Source: Bacteroidales bacterium UBA5762 (GTDB lineage: Bacteria; Bacteroidota; Bacteroidia; Bacteroidales; TTA-H9). From it: 22,914 nucleotides of DNA. The notes under the pieces were generated by a model. It had not been told where the DNA came from, searched no databases, and was given only the letters and a program-made list of their open reading frames with translations. The DNA is taken from contig DIEY01000054.1 in NCBI GenBank assembly GCA_002418865.1, positions 1-22,914 on the forward strand, written 5' to 3'. Numbering within the stretch: position 1 is the first letter of the stretch; each line of letters begins with the position of its first letter. A program made the position numbers and the translations under genes. This document shows, piece by piece, positions 15,936-22,914 of this stretch.

Positions 15936-15963
15936 CAAAATTAAGCAATTTTATCTTCAGCAA
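15936..15963 (-). promoter_or_regulatory. Promoter of the ftsK operon
   Basis: On the minus strand TTG (15963-15961) is separated by 17 nt from TAATTTTG (15943-15936), a full match to the Bacteroidota TTG/TAnnTTTG promoter. The inferred start gives a leader of about 20-25 nt before the ftsK ATG. Confidence 0.55.
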
Positions 15964-16094
15964 TTTTGGTATTTTAAGAATGATTTCATTTTAATGCAAT
16001 GATATTAACCCTTCAGAATTAATTATTTCATTATGAGGTAATGAAAAACATTACGCCTGTATGATAACATGGGAGTTTCACGTTAGTCGCATCT

Positions 16095-16239
16095 CCACCA
16101 ATTAAAGAAATTACAAGCCACAAACGCCAAATCGAAATCAAGGATATTCATTTAGAAGATATTATCTGTATGGACCTTAGTTGGAGATAATTATTTTATG
16201 CATCTTTATCTTGATATTGTGCATTTTCTTGAGAAATAA
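16095..16239 (+). pseudogene. Possible remnant of a LytTR-type regulator
   Basis: The 405-bp gap between ftsK and guaD holds two joined frames that read like part of a LytTR DNA-binding domain: PPIKEITSHKRQIEIKDIHL then EDIICMDLS, and after a frameshift near 16186 GDNYFMHLYLDIVHFLEK and a stop. The dI-x-x-i-x-x-x-x-x-x-Y pattern is LytTR-like. The match is short and judged by eye; it may be chance. The rest of the gap shows only promoter elements. Confidence 0.3.
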
Positions 16240-16249
16240 TTCTGCTTTT

Positions 16250-16283
16250 TTGGACGGGGTTTAATAATTATCATGTATTTTTG
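16250..16283 (+). promoter_or_regulatory. Promoter of the guaD gene
   Basis: TTG (16250-16252), a 23-nt spacer and TATTTTTG (16276-16283), matching TAnnTTTG, lie 29 nt before the guaD ATG. Confidence 0.45.
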
Positions 16284-16312
16284 AAAGAAGAAATCAATGA
16301 ATAGGTAATGTA

Positions 16313-16780
16313 ATGGAAGAACAATTGATACAGGAAGTTATTGAATTAGCGCTCTTAAATGTAAAAGAAGGGAAAGGAGGGCCTTTTGCGGCGATGATAG
16401 TCAAAGATGGGAAAGTAATAGTCAGAGCCACAAATACAGTAACTTCGAGTAATGATCCTACAGCACATGCAGAGGTGAATGCGATACGCGAAGCTTGCAG
16501 AATATTAAATACGTTTCAGCTCAGCGATTGTGAACTTTATACCAGTTGCGAGCCTTGTCCGATGTGCTTTGGAGCCATTTATTGGGCGAGACTGAAAAAA
16601 GTTTATTTCGCTGCTCGGCAGGAAGATGCTGCTCAAGCTGGTTTCGACGATTCCTTTATCTATCAACAGTTACATCTACCGCATCTACAAAGAAACATTC
16701 CTTTCATTCGTTTGAATCATCCTAAATATCGTAAACCATTCGAGTTGTGGAATTTAACTTTAGAAAAAGTCAAATATTGA
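16313..16780 (+). CDS. guaD: Guanine deaminase (cytidine-deaminase fold)
   Basis: A 155-residue cytosolic enzyme turning guanine into xanthine and ammonia. The zinc site is complete: His52 and the catalytic Glu54 in TAHAEVNAIRE, and Cys82/Cys85 in TSCEPCPMCFGAIYWAR. The blocks NTVTSSNDPTAHAE, AQAGFDDSFIY (about 107-117) and the final Tyr155 closely follow the Bacillus subtilis guanine deaminase, in which the domain-swapped C-terminal tail closes the active site. The tRNA adenosine deaminase TadA is a relative but lacks the AGFDDSFIY block and ends differently. DUF3127 follows after 19 nt. Confidence 0.88.
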   Translation: MEEQLIQEVIELALLNVKEGKGGPFAAMIVKDGKVIVRATNTVTSSNDPTAHAEVNAIREACRILNTFQLSDCELYTSCEPCPMCFGAIYWARLKKVYFAARQEDAAQAGFDDSFIYQQLHLPHLQRNIPFIRLNHPKYRKPFELWNLTLEKVKY

Positions 16781-16799
16781 AATTTAAAATAATTGTATT

Positions 16800-17189
16800 A
16801 TGGCACTTACTATTAAGGGGAAAGTTGTTAAAATTCTACCTCTTCAACAAGGTGAAGGCAGAAATGGGATTTGGAAGAAACAGAGTTTTATTATCGAAAC
16901 CCTCGATTATTATCCCAAAAAAATTTGCCTGATGGCATGGAATGAACGTACTGACATAGTTTCAAGTCTTTCAATCAACGATGAAGTTACCGTGGAATGC
17001 TCTATCGAATCGCGAGAATTTAACGATCGCTGGTACACTGACGTTAGAGCCTTAAATATTTCGAGAAATATCCCTTCTTCAACTCCCTCATCCATAGAAT
17101 CGGATCAATCACAATCAGAGCCCGCTTCTTCACCGCAACCTCCAACAGAAGCGACTGATATGCAGGATGACAATGATTTGCCTTTTTAA
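16800..17189 (+). CDS. DUF3127 OB-fold protein with SSB-like acidic tip
   Basis: A 129-residue small protein. Residues 1-90 match DUF3127, a Bacteroidota-rich family resembling single-stranded DNA-binding OB folds: IKGKVVKILPLQQGEGRNG, then KKQSFIIETLDYYPKKICLMAW and DEVTVECSIESREFNDRWYTD. Residues 91-120 are a Ser/Pro/Gln/Glu-rich, probably disordered linker, and the protein ends DMQDDNDLPF. That closely resembles the SSB C-terminal tip (DDDIPF), which recruits repair and replication proteins. Function is unproven; ssDNA binding is a reasonable inference. Start at ATG 16800, 19 nt after guaD. Confidence 0.8.
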   Translation: MALTIKGKVVKILPLQQGEGRNGIWKKQSFIIETLDYYPKKICLMAWNERTDIVSSLSINDEVTVECSIESREFNDRWYTDVRALNISRNIPSSTPSSIESDQSQSEPASSPQPPTEATDMQDDNDLPF

Positions 17190-17281
17190 AATTAACCCAA
17201 TTGTTTTTATTACTTTCATCTTCGACTTTCATTAAAATACAGATATGAAAATTTATGCATGACTTTTTAATTTTTTAAGAA

Positions 17282-18109
17282 ATGATCATCCCTTACAGAA
17301 AATATATTTGGATGGATGATAAAATCATCGAAGCCACACAAATTGATGAAAACATTTTTTCGCAAGGACTTACGGTTTATGAAGTCATAAGGGTGATTAA
17401 AGGCAAACTTCTGTTTCTGGAAGATCATTTGAAAAGATTAGAAAATTCTGCTTTCAATGCCGGCTTTCAACTTTCATTAAGCCAAATGGAAGTTACACGT
17501 CGACTGTATGAAATGTTAAAAGCCAATGGCTCACCCGATGGTAACATTGAACTCGATGTAAATTACAGATATGATCATTTCTCAAAACGAACTTTTATAG
17601 CATGGTATATTCCTTATTATTACCCTACAGAAGAGGAATATAGACAAGGAGTAAGAACAAGGCTTTTTTATTATGAACGAAAGGATCCTAATACTAAGTA
17701 TAAAAATATAGATTTAAAGGAAAAGGTAAAGATTTTTATAGAAGAAAATAAAATATATGAAGCTTTGCTTGTAGATGATGGTGGAGCGATTACAGAGGGG
17801 AGTAAGTCAAATATTTTTTTTATAAAAGAGGGTCAACTTTATACGCCGCCTATTTCGAAAGTATTGCCAGGTGTAACTCGTCAAAAAATCATATACATAG
17901 TTCATCAGCAAAATATTTATTTACACGAAGAAGATATTTACGTAAAGTCGCTGAATACCTATGAGGCTGCTTTTTTAACCGGGACTTCCCCAAAAGTTCT
18001 ACCCATTTTATTGATCAATGAGCAGCGATATAATGTAAATCATCCGCTTCTGCGTTTCGTCATGAAATCTTATGATGAGCTCATCGAAAACTATCTCAAT
18101 GGGAAATAA
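17282..18109 (+). CDS. Class IV (branched-chain/aminodeoxychorismate lyase-like) PLP enzyme
   Basis: A 275-residue fold-type IV PLP protein. Visible features are an N-terminal domain with SQGLTVYEVIRVIKGKLLFLEDHLKRLENSA (27-57), a Lys-containing segment DPNTKYKNIDLKEK (135-148) where Lys139 or Lys141 would hold PLP, and DDGGAITEGSKSNIFFIK (165-182) with the conserved Glu172. LPGVTRQKI (195-203) and TGTSPKVLPI near 240 follow. This family covers branched-chain and D-amino acid aminotransferases and 4-amino-4-deoxychorismate lyase; the short length without the full BcaT signature leaves the substrate open. It sits alone between DUF3127 (92-nt gap) and ppk2 (41-nt gap). Confidence 0.8.
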   Translation: MIIPYRKYIWMDDKIIEATQIDENIFSQGLTVYEVIRVIKGKLLFLEDHLKRLENSAFNAGFQLSLSQMEVTRRLYEMLKANGSPDGNIELDVNYRYDHFSKRTFIAWYIPYYYPTEEEYRQGVRTRLFYYERKDPNTKYKNIDLKEKVKIFIEENKIYEALLVDDGGAITEGSKSNIFFIKEGQLYTPPISKVLPGVTRQKIIYIVHQQNIYLHEEDIYVKSLNTYEAAFLTGTSPKVLPILLINEQRYNVNHPLLRFVMKSYDELIENYLNGK

Positions 18110-18150
18110 TGATCATCTATACCAGATAAATAATTTAAAATTAATGATTT

Positions 18151-19056
18151 ATGGGAAGCAATGATAACTCAGATGAATTAAATGAATTGTTTGGAGAAGA
18201 ATTTCGAAAATATATACAGCCTCGAGATGAATCTCAAAAGATAAAGACCGGAGAAACCGGTGAAAGTGAGCTTGAAGTTCCGAAACTGGGGAAAAAATTT
18301 TATGAGAAAGAATTACGAAAGTTACAAATTGAGCTGGTTAAGTTACAGGAATGGGTCAAGGCTAAAGGATTGAAGGTAGTTATTATTTTCGAAGGACGAG
18401 ATGCAGCTGGGAAAGGCGGTGTTATCAAGCGTATTACTGAATGTTTGAATCCACGTATTTGTCGAGTTGCAGCCTTGCCTGTACCTACTGAGAAGGAACG
18501 TACTCAATGGTATTTTCAGAGATATGTTTCTTATTTACCCAGTGCAGGCGAAATGGTTCTTTTCGATCGTTCGTGGTACAATAGGGCAGGAGTAGAACGT
18601 GTAATGGGTTTTTGTAGTGAAGAAGAATACAGGGAATTTTTCCGTTCATGTCCTCTTTTCGAGGAAATGCTCATTCACAGTGGGATTATACTTATTAAGT
18701 ATTGGTTTTCGGTAAGTGACCAGGAGCAGGAGAGAAGGTTTCAGCAGAGGCTTGCCGACCCGACTAAACGCTGGAAGCTCACCCCAATGGATCTTGCCTC
18801 TCGTGAAAAATGGGAAGAATATAGTAAAGCTAAAGATGAAATGTTTGCTTTTACCGATACGAAAACTTCACCTTGGTGGGTCGTAAATGCTGATAATAAA
18901 CGCCGAGCCCGCCTAAATTGCATCTCTCACTTGTTCACTATGATTCCTTACCAAGAACTACCATCACCCATTATAGAGCTTCCTCCCCGTAAAGAATCCA
19001 GTGGTTATGTTAGACCTCCTATCTCGGAACAGAATTTTGTACCAGAACGATATTAA
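18151..19056 (+). CDS. ppk2: Polyphosphate kinase 2 family protein
   Basis: A 301-residue PPK2 of the one-domain type, which transfers phosphate between polyphosphate and nucleoside mono- or diphosphates. Walker A is FEGRDAAGKGGVIKRI (80-95), Walker B VLFDRSWYNRAGVERVMGF (136-154), and the lid-like region is QEQERRFQQRLADPTKRWKL near 191-210, followed by the conserved SPWWVVNADNKRRARLN near 240-256. The first 45 residues are a charged, probably disordered extension. Whether it prefers AMP, ADP or GDP cannot be read off. The amylase gene starts 10 nt after its stop, suggesting co-transcription. Confidence 0.92.
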   Translation: MGSNDNSDELNELFGEEFRKYIQPRDESQKIKTGETGESELEVPKLGKKFYEKELRKLQIELVKLQEWVKAKGLKVVIIFEGRDAAGKGGVIKRITECLNPRICRVAALPVPTEKERTQWYFQRYVSYLPSAGEMVLFDRSWYNRAGVERVMGFCSEEEYREFFRSCPLFEEMLIHSGIILIKYWFSVSDQEQERRFQQRLADPTKRWKLTPMDLASREKWEEYSKAKDEMFAFTDTKTSPWWVVNADNKRRARLNCISHLFTMIPYQELPSPIIELPPRKESSGYVRPPISEQNFVPERY

Positions 19057-19066
19057 AATTCTTGCA

Positions 19067-20911
19067 ATGAAAATTAAGAAGTCATGCATTGTTGTTTTAT
19101 TAATGAGTTTCATAGCTGTTAATCCTGCGAAAGAGCTTATTGCACAAGAAGCTCCACCTTGGGCTTCCAATGTGATATGGTATCAGATTTTTGTAGAACG
19201 TTTTTACAACGGCAATCCTGATAATGATCCTACACCCCAAGACATCTCAGTGAGTTCGTCAACTTTCCCCGTTCCGTATGATTGGACCATTACACCATGG
19301 ACAATGGACTGGTGGAAGCAAGAACCCTGGGCAGAAAAAACGCGGAAATCCCATAGAGAAACTGTTCAACACAGGCGCTATGGAGGTGATCTGCAAGGAG
19401 TTATCGATAAACTCCCCTACCTGCATGAATTGGGAATTACCGCTATTTATTTTAATCCACTCAACGATGCTCCTTCATTGCATAAATATGATGCACGTAA
19501 TTATCATCATATAGATGTGAATTTTGGCCCAGATCCTGAGGGTGACAAGAAAATTATTGCTTCTGAGAATCCATCAGATCCTTCCACTTGGAAATGGACA
19601 GCAGCAGATAGGCAGTTCCTCGAATTAATCGAAAAATGCCATAAAATGGGCATAAGAATCATTATGGATTATTCGTGGAATCATACAGGTGTAGATTTTT
19701 GGGCATGGAAAGATGTCTTGCAAAATCAAGAAAAATCGCCTTACAAAGATTGGTACGAAGTAATATCTTTCGATAATTCTCTAACCCCTCAGAATGAGTT
19801 TCAGTATCGTGGATGGGCTAATGTGGCTAGTCTCCCGGAATGGAAAAAGGTTGACCTTTCTGGACCAAGAACATCAAATGGCCCCTATGAAGGAAATTTA
19901 TACCCTGCAGTGAAAGAACATATTTTTGCAGTTAGTCAGCGTTGGCTTGCCCCAAATGGAGATACAGCAAAGGGAATAGATGGTTTTCGTCTCGATGTGG
20001 CCGAACAGATCCCTTTGGGCTTTTGGAGAGATTACCGTAAATGGGTAAAATCTATTAAGCCCAATGCTTACCTTGTTGGAGAGATATGGTGGGAAAAATG
20101 GCCCGATAAGTTGATGGATTCTAAGCCTTATGTTAATGAAGAGATTTTCGACGCAGTGATGTTCTATAAGATCTATGCACCTGCCCGTAGTTTCTTCGTT
20201 CAGGGGAAAGAAGCGTTATCTTCATCACAATTGGCCGATAGCTTGCAAAAAGAATGGGCTAACTTGCCGAAGAATTTTCGTTATTCACAGATGAATGTGA
20301 ATGCTACACACGATAGTCCACGCCTACTTACTTGTTTTGCAAACAAAGGAAAATACAAATATCATGTCAATCCGTACGAAAATCCTCAATGCATAACAGG
20401 CAAACCCGATGAAGAAACTTACAAAAGAGTCAGATTGTATCTCATACATCAGTTTACTATTCCGGGTTCACCATCTATATGGAATGGAGATGAAATGGGA
20501 ATGTGGGGTAGTGATGACCCAGATAATCGCAAACCATTGTGGTGGCCTGACATGAAATTTGAACCAGAAACCCGGACTAACATTCAGCCTGGACCTAAGT
20601 TATTTGACCAAGTGGAATTCGATAATAAACATTATCAATTCTACAAGCAAATCATTCACCTACGAAAAAATAATTCAATTTTTGCTACAGGTAATATTGA
20701 ATTCATTCCATCTAATGATAAAGTACTGGCTTACAGACGTTGGAACTCTTCCGATGAAGTATTTATTTATCTGAATGCCAATACCCTTTCTCAGAGTATC
20801 AGGTTTATTCAAAAAGGGAAATACTTGGATTTACTTGCTGGAGAAATAGTGGAAGGCGATTCGATTAAAATATTACCACTTACAGGATTGATTTTGCGCA
20901 AAATAAAGTAA
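19067..20911 (+). CDS. Secreted alpha-amylase family glycoside hydrolase (GH13)
   Basis: A 614-residue exported enzyme. I choose ATG 19067 over the longer open frame because MKIKKSCIVVLLMSFIAVNP begins a clean signal peptide (cleavage near AQ-EAPP) and it lies 10 nt after ppk2. GH13 regions are all present: region I MDYSWNH (200-206), region II GIDGFRLDVAE with nucleophile Asp310, region III LVGEIWWE with acid/base Glu339, region IV NATHDSPRL with Asp416. The fold motifs VIWYQIFVERFYNGN and GITAIYFNPLNDAPSLHKYD resemble neopullulanase/cyclomaltodextrinase-like enzymes. A lipoprotein Cys is not evident, so periplasmic. It probably cleaves alpha-1,4 (and possibly 1,6) glucans; exact specificity is unknown. 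Confidence 0.88.
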   Translation: MKIKKSCIVVLLMSFIAVNPAKELIAQEAPPWASNVIWYQIFVERFYNGNPDNDPTPQDISVSSSTFPVPYDWTITPWTMDWWKQEPWAEKTRKSHRETVQHRRYGGDLQGVIDKLPYLHELGITAIYFNPLNDAPSLHKYDARNYHHIDVNFGPDPEGDKKIIASENPSDPSTWKWTAADRQFLELIEKCHKMGIRIIMDYSWNHTGVDFWAWKDVLQNQEKSPYKDWYEVISFDNSLTPQNEFQYRGWANVASLPEWKKVDLSGPRTSNGPYEGNLYPAVKEHIFAVSQRWLAPNGDTAKGIDGFRLDVAEQIPLGFWRDYRKWVKSIKPNAYLVGEIWWEKWPDKLMDSKPYVNEEIFDAVMFYKIYAPARSFFVQGKEALSSSQLADSLQKEWANLPKNFRYSQMNVNATHDSPRLLTCFANKGKYKYHVNPYENPQCITGKPDEETYKRVRLYLIHQFTIPGSPSIWNGDEMGMWGSDDPDNRKPLWWPDMKFEPETRTNIQPGPKLFDQVEFDNKHYQFYKQIIHLRKNNSIFATGNIEFIPSNDKVLAYRRWNSSDEVFIYLNANTLSQSIRFIQKGKYLDLLAGEIVEGDSIKILPLTGLILRKIK

Positions 20912-21030
20912 TTAGATGGTAATACGTCTTACTTTGAGCCTTTGAGATGAGCCAATATAAAGGAGAGTGAAATGAGAAGTTATTGAGATGATGAGACAAT
21001 TGAAAGAAGATATGCTATGAGGATTAATTT

Positions 21031-22311
21031 TTAGGCAATTTTTCTGTTTTTCCCTAAAAGCGTTGCAATCATAGCATCTCCTGTTACATTAACAACTGTT
21101 CTGAACATATCGAGAGGGCGATCCACAGCAAGGATTAGGGCAAGCCCTTCGAGTGGGATTCCAACACTATTGAGTACAATAATCAACATTACCATTCCAG
21201 CTCCTGGAACTCCAGCAGATCCTATTGAAGCCATCACAGCCATAATCAGGATAGTAAGCATTTGGCTTAAAGATAGGTCTATCCCCATGACCTGTGCAAT
21301 AAATACTGAAGCAACTGCCTGATATAAGCTCGTACCATCCATATTAATGGTAACTCCGAGAGGAAGAACAAAACTTGTTATTTCTCTGTCTATACCTAAT
21401 TCTTTTTCGACTTGTTCCATGGTTACAGGCAGGGTGGCAGCACTCGAACTTGTAGAAAAGGCGACCAACTGGGCTGGGAAAATGGCTTTATAAAACTGCC
21501 TGAACGGCACTTTTGAAAAAATCTTTGCAAGGGAAGGATAAAATATAAGTATTATGATGAAAAGGCCTGCAAGTACAGTTAAGAAATACAAACCAAGTGA
21601 AATAAAAAGCTGCATTCCTTCTGCTACATCTTCCCCAACAAAATCTACAATTAGCCCTGCCATGAGAGCTAAAACTCCTATAGGAGCTACCAACATGATA
21701 AAATCAACAATTTTTAAAATTACTTCGTTAAGCCCAAGTATGAATTTTTTAACGGGTTCTGAATATTTTTCTTGAATGCTGATTAAAGCCAATCCAAAAA
21801 GTACCGCAAATACTATAACTTGCAACATGGAAGTATTGTTGGAAGCTGCCTTTACAATATTTTCGGGAACCATATCCACCAAAAACTGCAATGGAGATCT
21901 GTGATCAAGTTTTTGAGTATTTTCTTCATCAGCCGAAATAGATTGCCCGTACGTTGCCATCAACTCAGAACGTTTATCTTGCGAAAAATAATCGCCAGGC
22001 CTGATTAAATTTACTAATACCAAACCAATGCTTATGGCCACAACAGTAGTTATGATATAAAGAACAAAAGTCTGTACCCCCAATTTCGAGAATTTCTTGA
22101 TATTTGATAAACCAGCTATTCCTGAAACAAGAGACGTAAAGATAAGCGGAATGGCGATTAATTTAAGCAAATTCAAGAAAATCGTCCCAAATGGTTTTAC
22201 ATAATCAATAATAAATCCCCTTGTATGGGTGAATATGGAAATAATGCCTAATAAAATGCCAATAGCTATGCCTATCAGTATTTTTCCATATAAAGGTATG
22301 CGTTTTATCAT
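21031..22311 (-). CDS. Dicarboxylate/amino acid:cation symporter (DAACS family)
   Basis: A 426-residue inner-membrane transporter of the GltP/GltT/DctA family that imports glutamate, aspartate or C4-dicarboxylates with protons or sodium ions. Six to eight long hydrophobic segments precede the hallmark re-entrant loops: the Ser-rich hairpin AFSTSSSAATLPVT (about 292-305), NMDGTSLYQ (329-337), SIGSAGVPGAGMV (about 362-374) and DRPLDMFRTVVNVTGDAM (about 398-415). The Arg of MFRT is the position linked to acidic amino-acid or dicarboxylate choice. It is monocistronic, convergent with the amylase gene, with about 120 bp between them and no obvious terminator. Confidence 0.92.
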   Translation of the reverse strand: MIKRIPLYGKILIGIAIGILLGIISIFTHTRGFIIDYVKPFGTIFLNLLKLIAIPLIFTSLVSGIAGLSNIKKFSKLGVQTFVLYIITTVVAISIGLVLVNLIRPGDYFSQDKRSELMATYGQSISADEENTQKLDHRSPLQFLVDMVPENIVKAASNNTSMLQVIVFAVLFGLALISIQEKYSEPVKKFILGLNEVILKIVDFIMLVAPIGVLALMAGLIVDFVGEDVAEGMQLFISLGLYFLTVLAGLFIIILIFYPSLAKIFSKVPFRQFYKAIFPAQLVAFSTSSSAATLPVTMEQVEKELGIDREITSFVLPLGVTINMDGTSLYQAVASVFIAQVMGIDLSLSQMLTILIMAVMASIGSAGVPGAGMVMLIIVLNSVGIPLEGLALILAVDRPLDMFRTVVNVTGDAMIATLLGKNRKIA

Positions 22312-22538
22312 GGTTTCAATAAAATCAATAAAATTGTATCGTCCTTATCTTTAATTGAGGAACTTTTATCAATACGATTTTTCACAGAAAGAGTACGGCA
22401 AATAGAAATATCCATCCTATTCGTTCACAAAAGTAAGAACTTAACTTAATTAGAACAAAAGCAGTCTTACATCTCAGCCCAACTTGAGAATCATAAGGAT
22501 GTAACTCTCTTATATTCAGCAAGATGACTTTTGGGGTC

Positions 22539-22914
22539 TCAACTTTCGGGGAACACAAATTTTTTCCTGTAAAATGGCATCATTTTATATCCCATAGCCT
22601 CATAAATTTTTTGAACTTCCATCGTTGGTTTACTGCATAAACGCAAATACACTTTTTTGCCATCGCTTTGTTTCATACTAATGGTCCCTGTTTTTTGTGT
22701 ATTCATGATCCTGATAATGTTACTCCAGCTGTAATGAATGCCCTGTTTTTTCAATTTTCTGCGAACTGTATTGACTATACTATAAGCCAGTACTCCCAAA
22801 AACAAATGAGGTACGGTGTTTTCATCTGTTTGATGAAAATCTGGCCGAATTTTCAAGTCCAATTTTAATACTCGAAAGACTTCTTCTATATTACGAATGG
22901 TATTATAAATGTCC
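22539..22914 (-). mobile_element. IS4/IS1634-type transposase, C-terminal part cut by the window edge
   Basis: The frame is open to the right edge, so only about the last 125 residues are seen. They read YNTIRNIEEVFRVLKLDLKI with RPDFHQTDENTVPHLFLGVLAY, then VRRKLKKQGIHYSWSNIIRIMNTQ and a short end FVFPES. The IE-x-x-FR-x-LK-x-x-L-x-x-RP pattern with a following LGVLAY is the hallmark of the DDE catalytic-core end in IS4/IS1634 transposases, where the Glu of IEEVF is the third catalytic residue. Codons are intact as far as visible. The terminal inverted repeat could not be identified; GGGGTCTCAACTTTCGGGG at 22533-22551 borders the stop and may be part of it. Confidence 0.85.

Noticed and set aside
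19001..19066. Upstream start of the amylase gene
   Set aside because: It would overlap ppk2 by 56 nt and put a charged, non-signal stretch before a clear signal peptide.
1..22914. CRISPR array, tRNA, rRNA, phage structural genes
   Set aside because: No regularly spaced repeats, no cloverleaf-like or rRNA sequence and no capsid, tail or integrase genes were recognised.

Overview
The window looks like a low-GC Bacteroidota chromosome, probably Bacteroidales-like. The signs are several TTG / TAnnTTTG promoter pairs typical of that phylum, lineage-restricted families (DUF4831, DUF3127), a LolA-like gene next to ftsK, and a Kdo-8-phosphate synthase that implies a Gram-negative envelope. No rRNA, tRNA or CRISPR array was seen.

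Left part (1-8640, almost everything on the minus strand) is an accessory defence region. From right to left in the direction of transcription it holds: a remnant of an IS4-type transposase; a NusG/UpxY-like antitermination paralogue; a roughly 140-bp segment (copy A) with a promoter; a PD-(D/E)XK nuclease-superfamily protein; a frameshifted membrane-protein gene; a 450-bp structured non-coding block; a second copy of the 140-bp segment (copy B); a complete MjaI-type restriction-modification pair whose methyltransferase carries a C-terminal nuclease-like (SNase/thermonuclease fold) extension; and a complete TdeIII-type restriction-modification pair. Three imperfect palindromic elements of about 85-130 bp sit directly at the 3' end of three of these gene units, with TAAC/GTTA at their edges. 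This gene-plus-palindrome layout is what integron cassettes with attC sites look like. No integrase lies in the window, so that reading is an inference.

Middle (8644-15907) is ordinary chromosome: a flavodoxin-fold NAD(P)H oxidoreductase, a divergent DUF4831 envelope protein, and a tight minus-strand operon ftsK - lolA-like - rarA - kdsA with gaps of 25, 3 and 15 nt, led by a good Bacteroidota promoter.

Right part (16313-20911, plus strand) runs guanine deaminase, a DUF3127 OB-fold protein with an SSB-like acidic tail, a class-IV aminotransferase, a PPK2 polyphosphate kinase and a secreted GH13 alpha-amylase-family enzyme. A convergent dicarboxylate/amino-acid:cation symporter follows (21031-22311), and the window is cut inside an IS4/IS1634-type transposase (22539 to the right edge).

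The most interesting part is 1-8100: an apparent cassette array of restriction systems with duplicated promoter-bearing junctions, possibly headed by a NusG paralogue.
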